From positions 1,633,001 to 1,697,000 of the forward strand of contig CP159373.1 in assembly GCA_032595685.2 (NCBI GenBank): 64,000 bases of DNA, written 5' to 3'. The notes beneath the pieces were generated by a model. It was not told the origin of the DNA. It was given only the letters and a program-made list of their open reading frames with translations, and did not search any database. This DNA is from Candidatus Electrothrix aestuarii (GTDB lineage Bacteria > Desulfobacterota > Desulfobulbia > Desulfobulbales > Desulfobulbaceae). Position numbers and translations under genes: made by a program. Below are positions 57,101 to 64,000 of the stretch, in pieces (positions within the stretch are counted from its first letter, which is position 1; each line of letters starts with the position of its first letter).

Positions 57101-59458
57101 ATGGTCGCCAATAGCTCGAAAATTCTCATCCTGGGTTCCAATGTCAAGATAACTAATCTTCCGGTCAAGGAAGTGAGTTTATTGCAGGAGGGGAGTCTGC
57201 CTGCCTATGGTTATAATCCAGGAGATAATATCGATCTTCTTGCCGGGCCTGTTACTGTTGAAAAGGGGCGCCTGGAGCAATGCCTGACCTGGCTCAATTC
57301 CTATCTTGCAGAGTCCGGTCTGACCCCTCAAATCGAATCACTTTCCTATGGGAGTGAGAAGCAGGTCTATCAAATTTTCAAGCGGCAAAAAAAAGGGAGC
57401 GAAGCCGACCATGATGGTTGGTTTATGGTGAGTCAACTGCTCCCCTCGGAAGAACGTTTGAGAAAGTCATCTGCCTTTGTGCTCAGCGAGTACGAGTGTA
57501 CCACTGTGGGGAATAATACAGGGATGGTTTTGATAGATGATTCCGGTGCTCCTCCCCAGGTCTGCGATGATATGATAGCCTTAAATCCAGATATGTGGTG
57601 TATTGCAATGGGAATCTCTGTTGCCCACTGGCAGCAATGGGCCCAAAGGCTGGGCAAGCGTTTCACCCTCTTCTGTCGCCTCTCTGATCTGGAAACTACC
57701 CGTATGGAGATGGACTCTGCCGTCACTTGGGAAAGTATTGTGGCGATGTGTCTGCGTGCCCTGAAAACAAGTGAGGTAGGGCTCTGGGATCCATTGAATA
57801 ATCGCTTTCTGTGTCATATTGTTGTTGAGATGTTTCCCCATGCCATTCTTTATGTTGGGCCAGGAGGAACCTTTTTTCGATATCGCAAAGGGATGCTTCC
57901 GAAAAAGAGTTCCTCCAAAAAGCGTGGCTCTGTTCCCTGTTATGATACGATGGTCACGGCCATGTTGACCATGAATATCTTTCGTTTCAATTGCCTGGAT
58001 TTTTGTCGTAACTGCTTTTTTGCCTTTTCAAAGCAGGTCTTGACGAATTGGAAAATATTGAATGATAATGGCTATCATTTCGATAACCAACTGAAGCTCC
58101 CCGAACTTGATTTTGGGTCAGTATGCCCGGCAGACTGGCCATGCTCTGTCAGTGAGTGCGGTGAGGCACGTGGTGGTCGTATGCGATTTACCTGGCAAGA
58201 TCATATTTCTCATGGCAGCTGTCAGGAGAACTGCCCTTGTGCCTCACAGGAGATGATCAGGAAAGATCCTAATTTTGTTGAGTTGCCTCATTCATCGACA
58301 GAATTTGAAAAAAATCTGGCCTTGGTGGCCAGTCAAGCCTGGGGGGAAGAAAAGAAAAAGGCTCTACGTTCCTTTTTTCATCGGGACTACGAATCCTATT
58401 GTAATCATCAAAACGATGGGGTTCGCTATGCAGGCCATATTGATACCATTATCTCGGTGCTGCATTACCTGAAGGAAGAAGTTAATCGAGGTACTGGTTT
58501 TGATAATCTGCCGATGTTTCAAATTGGCCATCTCCGAACCACTGACCCTGCGGAAATTGATCCGGTTATAGCACTGCGTCAGGTTATGGATTCCTATGTA
58601 TCCAAGGAGTCTGTCTTACGCCCCCTGTGTATTGGTATTTTTGGTCCTCCGGGCTCAGGAAAATCCTTTGCCGTGAAACAAGTTGCCAGTGAAATTGCCC
58701 GTCGATATGATGGCGATCCATTTGACTTTTTTGAGTTTAATCTTACCCAATTTGCCAGTCCAGAGGAGATTAACTTAGCAATTGATCCGGTCAGAGCTTC
58801 GGTGGCACGAGGGAGGGTTCCCATCGCCTTTTGGGATGAGTTCGACTGTCGATACAACGGCGATGAATTCGGGTATTTGCGCTTTTTTCTCCCTTCAATG
58901 CAGGATGGCGTAACCTATGTTCATGGTATTCCTTATCATATTGGTAGGGCTATCTTTGTCTTTGCCGGTGGCGTCAAGGCAAGCTGGGAGGGAATGGAAG
59001 AACTGCTCTCACCAGATAACCGCGAGCAACTGAAAAGATCCAAGACCTTAAAAATACCGGATTTCATGAGTCGCCTCCGCGTTGTCCTGGATATTGATGG
59101 GATTGAGATACCTGCTCATTTATTGCAAGACTCTGCAACTGAGGATGACCTGGAAGAATTACGCAGAATTCTCCATAAACGCGCCTTGATTATCTCTCAT
59201 CAGATGCAGACCCATTGGAAAAAGGCGGCCCGCAAAAGTTCAGGCCTGCTGCTTCGTCTGCTAATCGGTGAATATAAATTCGGGGCCCGCTCCATTGAGG
59301 CGGTGATCGAGGCAAGTCGGGCCGCTGACCGTCTGGTCTATGGCCTGCCGGAGTTGATTGCCCCATCTGCTGCCCGTATCCACGCGAATTGGCGTGTCGA
59401 GCTGGAGCGGAGGATTGATCATGTGCGCAAGTCCGCAGGGCTACGTGCGATCTGGTAA
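57101..59458 (+). CDS. AAA ATPase with unusual sugar-kinase-like N-terminal region, function unknown
   Basis: 785 residues, soluble. The N-terminal ~330 residues (GMVLIDDSGAP, MWCIAMGISVAHWQQWAQRL, RFTLFCRLSDLETT, VTWESIVAMCLRAL) follow the pattern of a degenerate PfkB-like kinase domain found before AAA domains in a poorly studied family. A middle segment has cysteines (CPADWPCSVSECGEARGG; SCQENCPCAS) that could bind metal. The C-terminal AAA domain (~500-690) has Walker A GIFGPPGSGKSFAV (~513) and Walker B IAFWDEFDCRYNG. The role may be in defence or signalling, but nothing in the neighbours (DUF882, aroC) decides it. Confidence 0.8.
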   Translation: MVANSSKILILGSNVKITNLPVKEVSLLQEGSLPAYGYNPGDNIDLLAGPVTVEKGRLEQCLTWLNSYLAESGLTPQIESLSYGSEKQVYQIFKRQKKGSEADHDGWFMVSQLLPSEERLRKSSAFVLSEYECTTVGNNTGMVLIDDSGAPPQVCDDMIALNPDMWCIAMGISVAHWQQWAQRLGKRFTLFCRLSDLETTRMEMDSAVTWESIVAMCLRALKTSEVGLWDPLNNRFLCHIVVEMFPHAILYVGPGGTFFRYRKGMLPKKSSSKKRGSVPCYDTMVTAMLTMNIFRFNCLDFCRNCFFAFSKQVLTNWKILNDNGYHFDNQLKLPELDFGSVCPADWPCSVSECGEARGGRMRFTWQDHISHGSCQENCPCASQEMIRKDPNFVELPHSSTEFEKNLALVASQAWGEEKKKALRSFFHRDYESYCNHQNDGVRYAGHIDTIISVLHYLKEEVNRGTGFDNLPMFQIGHLRTTDPAEIDPVIALRQVMDSYVSKESVLRPLCIGIFGPPGSGKSFAVKQVASEIARRYDGDPFDFFEFNLTQFASPEEINLAIDPVRASVARGRVPIAFWDEFDCRYNGDEFGYLRFFLPSMQDGVTYVHGIPYHIGRAIFVFAGGVKASWEGMEELLSPDNREQLKRSKTLKIPDFMSRLRVVLDIDGIEIPAHLLQDSATEDDLEELRRILHKRALIISHQMQTHWKKAARKSSGLLLRLLIGEYKFGARSIEAVIEASRAADRLVYGLPELIAPSAARIHANWRVELERRIDHVRKSAGLRAIW

Positions 59459-59484
59459 TTGATCTGGTAATTGATCTGGTAATA
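59449..59484 (+). repeat. Three tandem 12-bp copies spanning the stop codon
   Basis: GATCTGGTAATT occurs three times in a row (last base differs). The first copy contains the AAA gene's stop (TGG TAA); as 12 is a multiple of 3, two more in-frame stops follow. Confidence 0.85.
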
Positions 59485-59792
59485 TAGCCTTTCTGGTTCT
59501 CCCTTCCCTTTGGGAAGGGGGAAAAGACGAAAAAAGATTTTTCCTCCCTCCTCATCTGGGCATGTATCATTGTTGACTTGACGGCTTTGATTTACTGGAA
59601 TCTTGTAGATCCTGCTTCCTGAAACATCCTCTCTATATTATTGCTTAATTTTGATCACGTTCAAATGACTTGTCATCATTTATAAAAGGGATTAAATACA
59701 TAAACAGTAATCGCAAAATTCGGCGGATGATGCCGAAGAAAGCAGGAACGGTTATTGTTCCTGAACATCTGCAATAAACAAAGAGTATCTTC
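59459..59792. other. Intergenic region before aroC
   Basis: 334 bases: end of the 12-bp repeat, the hairpin terminator, then AT-rich DNA with a possible promoter TTGTCA-17-TAAATA (59670-59698) for aroC. No gene seen. Confidence 0.45.
59501..59519. terminator. Hairpin terminator after the AAA gene
   Basis: Perfect 8-bp stem CCCTTCCC/GGGAAGGG (59501-59508, 59512-59519) with a TTT loop. An A-rich tail follows on the plus strand (a weak T-tract for minus-strand transcripts). Confidence 0.5.
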
Positions 59793-60869
59793 ATGGCAGG
59801 AAGCACATTCGGTACAGTCTTCAAGGTGGCAACCTGGGGTGAATCACACGGCACCGCCCTTGGGGCCGTTATTGACGGTTGCCCTCCGGGGATTGACTTG
59901 AGCCCTGAAATGATTCAGGAGGAGCTGGAGCGTCGTCGCCCGGGAAAAGGTGGAGCGACCTCTCCACGCAACGAGCCGGACATGGTCCAGATTATGTCTG
60001 GAATCTTCCAGCCGGAAGGATGCGCTGTTCCTCAGACCACAGGCACTCCTATTTCTTTGGTGATCTTTAATAAAGACGCCCACTCCAAGTCTTATAGCCA
60101 TTTACAGGATGTTTTTCGGCCCGGTCACGGAGATTTGACCTATCAAAAGAAATACGGCATCCGTGACCACCGAGGCGGTGGACGTGCCTCTGCCCGGGAA
60201 ACAGCAGCCCGAGTCGCTGTCGGAGCGGTGGCGAAACAGCTTCTGGACCAACATGGAATGTCTGTGCAGGCCTATACTGTGGCCTTAGGTGGAATTAAAG
60301 CAGAGCAACGCGATTTCTCCCAGATTGAGCAAAACCGTCTTTTCTGCCCTGATAATGCAGCCGCAGAACGCATGGAAGAGCGGATCAGAGAGGTGCGTAG
60401 CCAAGGTGATACCCTGGGTGGAATCGTTGAAATCCGGGCTCGCTGTAAGGTTGGTCTGGGGGAACCGGTTTTTGATAAGCTGGATGCAGAGTTGGCCCGT
60501 GCCCTGATGTCCATCGGTGCTGTCAAGGGAGTGGAAATCGGCTCCGGCTTCCAAGCAGCTGAGATGCTGGGCTCAGAAAATAATGACCCTATCTCTCCTG
60601 AAGGATTTCTCAGTAATAATGCCGGTGGAATCCTGGCCGGTGTCAGCAATGGTGAGGATATCATTGTCCGCGTGGCGGTCAAGCCTATCCCCTCCATCCA
60701 TAAAGAACAGCAAACCGTGAACAAGGCCAATGAGCCGGTGAGCATCAAGGTCGGCGGACGTCATGATATTTCTGCCATTCCCCGAATCATTCCGGTCTGC
60801 GAGGCAATGGTTCGCCTGACGCTTGCAGACCATCTTTTGCGTCAGCAGGCGATCTCGTTCAAAGATTAA
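59793..60869 (+). CDS. aroC: Chorismate synthase
   Basis: 358 residues, normal size, starting MAGSTFGTVFKVATWGESHG. All three family signatures are visible: GESHGTALGAVIDGCPPG, KYGIRDHRGGGRASARETAARVA, and RHDISAIPRIIPV. It converts EPSP to chorismate with reduced FMN. Single gene after a candidate promoter, followed 93 bases later by glgA. Confidence 0.97.
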   Translation: MAGSTFGTVFKVATWGESHGTALGAVIDGCPPGIDLSPEMIQEELERRRPGKGGATSPRNEPDMVQIMSGIFQPEGCAVPQTTGTPISLVIFNKDAHSKSYSHLQDVFRPGHGDLTYQKKYGIRDHRGGGRASARETAARVAVGAVAKQLLDQHGMSVQAYTVALGGIKAEQRDFSQIEQNRLFCPDNAAAERMEERIREVRSQGDTLGGIVEIRARCKVGLGEPVFDKLDAELARALMSIGAVKGVEIGSGFQAAEMLGSENNDPISPEGFLSNNAGGILAGVSNGEDIIVRVAVKPIPSIHKEQQTVNKANEPVSIKVGGRHDISAIPRIIPVCEAMVRLTLADHLLRQQAISFKD

Positions 60870-60962
60870 CTCCCTCCCCTTTGAGGGGATAACAACGCAT
60901 GGAAGCGAAACGGTGATTCGAGAAGGTCCCGGCTCCTTTCATGGAAATCAGGACGGAATACA

Positions 60963-62558
60963 GTGGAAAATATCAATAAAATTTTGATGGTTACCCGCGA
61001 GTATGACGGAGTGGCTGGGGCCGGAGGCGTCAAGGATGTCTGTCGACAGCTGTCAGAGGCCTTGGTACACCATGCCGGTTGTGACGTGCGGGTGGTCTTG
61101 CCCTGCTATGGATTTATTGATCCTCCTGCCCTTGGTTTCGAACGGATGCAGGTCCCTTGCCGTGAGGACTCCGTAAAAATGACCACGGTTTTTGACGTGG
61201 ACATGAATTATCCTGACAAAGAGCGGAGAGAGTCCGTGTCTCTCTGGATGAAAAAAGAGCAGGGAGTCGTCCTGTACCTGTTGGATTCTTTGCGTTTTGC
61301 CGAAAAACAGGCTGTCTATACCTATACTTCGGTAGAGGAGGAAGAAAAAAGCTGGCAAAAGGCCGGGACTGGTCATTTTGATTTTTTTGCCATGAACGTC
61401 CTGCTCCAGAAAGCTGCTCTGGACCTGATGATCCTCCTGGACCTGCGCCCGGATATTATCCATTGCCATGACGGCCATGCAGCCATCCTGCCAGCCATGC
61501 TCTGGGAACATAGCGGATACCGCCACTTCTTTTGCCAGACCGGAACCGTGGTCACTGTACATAATGCCGGGCTTGGTTATCACCAGGACGTGGATGATCT
61601 GGAGTTTGCCAAGGCGATCACCGGACTGCCCGGCTCTGTGATTCGCTCCGGTCTGTTTAATGATGCCTTTAACCCCTTTGTCGCAGCTGCTGGCTATGCC
61701 CAGGTGAACACGGTGAGCGAGAATTATGCCCGTGAACTCCAGGAAACCGATGAAGATAGTCGGACCGGTTGGCTTGGTCACAAGCTCTTGAAAAAGGGTG
61801 TTGATTTAGTCGGAATAACCAATGGAGTGAATCCAGAGGATTTTAATCCTACCCAAGGAACGCAGAAGGGGTTGGCTGGCGATTTTAACCCGGAGACAGG
61901 AGAACTGGACGGCAAGAGATCCTGCAAGGAAGAAATACTACGCGCGTGTCGGGAAAACGGGGAGTGGACAACAGTCAAACAGTATGGCTCTTTAGGGGAG
62001 AGATTGGATTCCCCGTTATTTACCTTTATCGGTCGACTGACAGCGCAAAAGGGTGTGGATATTCTTTTACAGGCTGTTTCGCTGCTGATTACTACGGATT
62101 TTCAGCTCCTCGTACTTGGAAGCGGTGATCGAGTCGTAGAGCAAAAGTTGCAAGATTTGGCAGAGGATGATACCTTTCGAGGACAGATCTGTTTTCTGAA
62201 AGGGTATGATCCAGATTTGGCCCTGAAAATTTACGCAGCCGGGGATTTTTTTCTTATCCCCTCTTTGTACGAACCCTGTGGCCTGACGGATTACATTGCC
62301 CAACTTTACGGCAATCTTCCCATTGTCCATCAGGTCGGTGGACTGGTGAAGGTATTAGATGGAGAAACCGGCTTTGCTTATCAGGGACATACACCAGAGG
62401 CTCTTGCAGAGACCATGCGCAAGACCCTGGGAATATACCAGGATGCACCGGATCAGCTGGCCGAGATGCGAAGGGCTGCTGTGGAAAATATCCGCAGGCA
62501 TCATAGCTGGCAGCATGTGATGGAAGATTACCTCTCGCTCTATCAAAAGGCCTTGTAA
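60963..62558 (+). CDS. glgA: Glycogen/starch synthase (GT5)
   Basis: 531 residues from a GTG with AGGA ~12 bases upstream. The N-terminal GT5 domain begins ILMVTREYDGVAGAGGVKDV; the usual K-x-G-G-L loop is altered (GAGGVKD), so the ADP-glucose-contact Lys is not at its standard place. Other motifs are conserved: IIHCHDGHAAILP, TVHNAGLGYHQDV, NTVSENYAREL, GITNGVNPEDFNP, FIGRLTAQKGVDIL, and the C-terminal active-site FFLIPSLYEPCGLTDYIAQLYG. It elongates glucan chains from a sugar nucleotide. A gene of unknown function follows 35 bases on. Confidence 0.88.
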   Translation: MENINKILMVTREYDGVAGAGGVKDVCRQLSEALVHHAGCDVRVVLPCYGFIDPPALGFERMQVPCREDSVKMTTVFDVDMNYPDKERRESVSLWMKKEQGVVLYLLDSLRFAEKQAVYTYTSVEEEEKSWQKAGTGHFDFFAMNVLLQKAALDLMILLDLRPDIIHCHDGHAAILPAMLWEHSGYRHFFCQTGTVVTVHNAGLGYHQDVDDLEFAKAITGLPGSVIRSGLFNDAFNPFVAAAGYAQVNTVSENYARELQETDEDSRTGWLGHKLLKKGVDLVGITNGVNPEDFNPTQGTQKGLAGDFNPETGELDGKRSCKEEILRACRENGEWTTVKQYGSLGERLDSPLFTFIGRLTAQKGVDILLQAVSLLITTDFQLLVLGSGDRVVEQKLQDLAEDDTFRGQICFLKGYDPDLALKIYAAGDFFLIPSLYEPCGLTDYIAQLYGNLPIVHQVGGLVKVLDGETGFAYQGHTPEALAETMRKTLGIYQDAPDQLAEMRRAAVENIRRHHSWQHVMEDYLSLYQKAL

Positions 62559-62593
62559 ACTACTGTGCCTGACTTGTACGTGATCTTTTTGCT

Positions 62594-63547
62594 ATGAAGA
62601 CAGCGGAAAAAAGTGGCGCCTATAATACAGAGACCGGGCAGGAAAGGGTGGTCATGGGGGGGCGTCGGCACCGGAAGAGCTGGTTTGACCGGCAACGTAA
62701 TTTCTTCGTTCGCCAGTTTTTTGCAGATTTTTTCACTCTGACCTTTTCATTCCAGAAATTATATAATTCCTATTGTGAGTGCCGTGGAACTGCGATGGGG
62801 AGCAGCTGTTATCTTCTCCATAATAACGGTGAGAACTCCCATTGCCGGATTTGGGATCGCTTGAACTGGATGATCGGGGAAGAAAGTGATAAGGGACCGT
62901 TGTGGAGTTTGCGAGAGCTTTGCCGTCTGGTTTGGCCGGAAGGGGAGCACGAAGAGAATGTCGAGGGCTCCTTGGTGGACTGGCTCATAGGGTCTATTTT
63001 TCATGAGGCCATACGGCTGCGAGAGGATGTGCATATTCTTAATAATTACGGGAATGCCGCTTTTAAGAATCGTCAGCTGGCAGCCGCCCAGGAAAATGGT
63101 TCCCTGCCGAAAAATCTTCCTGCCTCCCGTTTAGCAAAGGTCATGGATCGCAAAAATCTCATCAAGCGCGTGGCTGTTGATGTCATGCAGCAGATGGAGC
63201 AATTAGCCTTTCTTTTTGGCCAGACCAATAATATGTTGCGCACCATGCTGTCCGGTCTTTCGGATAATTTTCTTCTGGTTCGTTTCCTGGTGGAACAGGA
63301 GGATGTTGTTGAGGAACTCTGGAGTGAGACTCTGGCTGAGGTCTTTGCTGATATGTATTTAGGGGTTCCGGCACAGGGATTTTGCGCTGCTGGTCAGAGT
63401 TATATGAGTGGTCAGTGGTATACCCGCGCTCTGATTATGTATAAGCGGGCCTTGGAGTTTGACGATGGATGCGGCGAGGCGGAAAGGAAAATCGAGGAAT
63501 TGGAAAGTTTGATTCAGAAAAACAGTACATTTTTAGGCGCAGCATAG
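62594..63547 (+). CDS. Hypothetical protein following glgA
   Basis: 317 residues. The N-terminus is basic (GGRRHRKSWFDRQRN); an in-frame ATG at 62654 (MGGRRHRK) is a possible later start. The body is helical; the C-terminus (~255-310) looks like one TPR unit (QGFCAAGQSYMSGQWYTRAL ... GEAERKIEELES). Cysteines cluster at ~62-85 (YCECRG ... SHCRIWD). No known family is recognised. Its nearness to glgA suggests co-transcription, so a role in glycogen handling is possible but unproven. Confidence 0.7.
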   Translation: MKTAEKSGAYNTETGQERVVMGGRRHRKSWFDRQRNFFVRQFFADFFTLTFSFQKLYNSYCECRGTAMGSSCYLLHNNGENSHCRIWDRLNWMIGEESDKGPLWSLRELCRLVWPEGEHEENVEGSLVDWLIGSIFHEAIRLREDVHILNNYGNAAFKNRQLAAAQENGSLPKNLPASRLAKVMDRKNLIKRVAVDVMQQMEQLAFLFGQTNNMLRTMLSGLSDNFLLVRFLVEQEDVVEELWSETLAEVFADMYLGVPAQGFCAAGQSYMSGQWYTRALIMYKRALEFDDGCGEAERKIEELESLIQKNSTFLGAA

Positions 63548-63673
63548 AAACGGAGCGAGCAGGTTGCTGGCACGGGGTACTCCTTTTTCTGCACCTGACG
63601 TTCTCTTGAAAAAGGAATATCTCTTGGCCGGAGAAGTGATTTTCCAGGAAATAACAGAAAAAAGGAAGACATC

Positions 63674-64000
63674 ATGAGCGTAAAGATAGGTATTAACGGA
63701 TTTGGGCGCATCGGAAGAAATATCTTTCGGGCCCTTAGTGAAGATGAGGCCTTTGCAGGTATTGAAGTTGTCGGGATCAATGATCTCACTGATAACAAGA
63801 CCATTGCCCATTTATTGAAATACGATTCGGTTATGGGCGTGAGCCGGTCCGATATCAAGAGCAGTGACGAGGGTATTATTGTTGATGGTCGGGAAATCCC
63901 GGTCACCAGCCATCGCAGCCCGGCAGATATTCCCTGGAAGGAAATGGGTGCGGAGTACGTTCTCGAATGTACAGGACTTTTCCGGGACCTGGAAACAGCA
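63674..64000 (+). CDS. gap: Glyceraldehyde-3-phosphate dehydrogenase, type I (3' end outside the window)
   Basis: The first 109 codons are present. ATG at 63674 opens MSVKIGINGFGRIGRNIFRA, the classical NAD-binding start, followed by VVGINDLTDNKTIAHLLKYDSVMG and VLECTGLFRDLETA. The catalytic SCTTN lies beyond the window. It oxidises glyceraldehyde-3-phosphate in glycolysis, or runs in reverse in gluconeogenesis. AGGAAGA about 6-8 bases upstream supports the start. Confidence 0.95.
   Translation, partial: MSVKIGINGFGRIGRNIFRALSEDEAFAGIEVVGINDLTDNKTIAHLLKYDSVMGVSRSDIKSSDEGIIVDGREIPVTSHRSPADIPWKEMGAEYVLECTGLFRDLETA

Noticed and set aside
60876-60890. Terminator after aroC
   Set aside because: The TCCCC/GGGGA stem is only 5 bp with no T-tract.
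1-64000. CRISPR array, tRNA or rRNA genes
   Set aside because: No direct repeats with unique spacers of equal length and no tRNA cloverleaf or rRNA sequence was recognised by eye; a tRNAscan or Infernal run could overturn this.

Overview
The window looks like a chromosomal piece of a Gram-negative bacterium, most probably a sulfate-reducer-type Desulfobacterota (Desulfobulbales, possibly cable-bacterium-like). This is inferred from gene content: KDO/LPS genes (kdsA, kdsC, lptC), a multihaem cytochrome with a candidate selenocysteine, homotetrameric-type glutamate synthase, class I fumarase, FolE2, very large Ser/Thr kinase-ATPase-histidine kinases, and gene order. No rRNA, tRNA or CRISPR array was seen. 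Most of the window is ordinary housekeeping DNA broken by two insertion sequences, one horizontally acquired-looking restriction-modification gene and several minisatellite-like arrays.

Layout. 1-0.4 kb: 3' part of rdgB. 0.6-8.6 kb (minus): a signalling operon in which a giant kinase/ATPase/GAF/histidine kinase has lost part of its receiver domain to an IS3-family element (2112-3409), followed by a receiver-histidine kinase. 9-18 kb: uvrC, a CDP-alcohol phosphatidyltransferase, a 22-repeat MORN protein, a zinc-ribbon protein, a U32 peptidase, a lipocalin and a small secreted protein. 18.3-21.4 kb (minus): nusB, ribH, a degenerate tandem array, fumarase. 21.8-28.7 kb (plus): amidase, small lipoprotein, pyrG-kdsA-kdsC-lptC. 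28.7-32 kb (minus): tetrahaem cytochrome/metallophosphatase with in-frame UGA, then rarA. 32-41 kb: adenylate cyclase, PilZ-like protein, gabD, folE2, hslR, stand-alone purH N-domain, purN, pyrR, atypical histidine kinase. 41-45.8 kb: 21-bp array, single-chain restriction-modification enzyme and an unexplained structured non-coding stretch. 45.8-50.5 kb: DUF721, TPR, ribE, ribBA, glutamate synthase. 50.7-54.8 kb (minus): a membrane sensor kinase split by an IS91-like element. 54.8-64 kb: ispA, DUF882 protein, a novel-looking AAA ATPase, aroC, glgA, an unknown gene and the start of gap.

Themes. (1) The metallophosphatase-cytochrome gene has an in-frame UGA where a CGC cysteine would be expected, followed at the right distance by a SECIS-like hairpin; this is the best candidate for new biology. 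(2) Two large sensor kinases were broken by unrelated insertion sequences; in the IS91-like case, removing the element on paper restores the frame exactly. (3) Four reading-frame breaks each look like the loss of one base from a homopolymer, which is either true decay or a sequencing artefact. (4) Two degenerate short tandem arrays occur, one of them open on both strands as 7-residue repeats.
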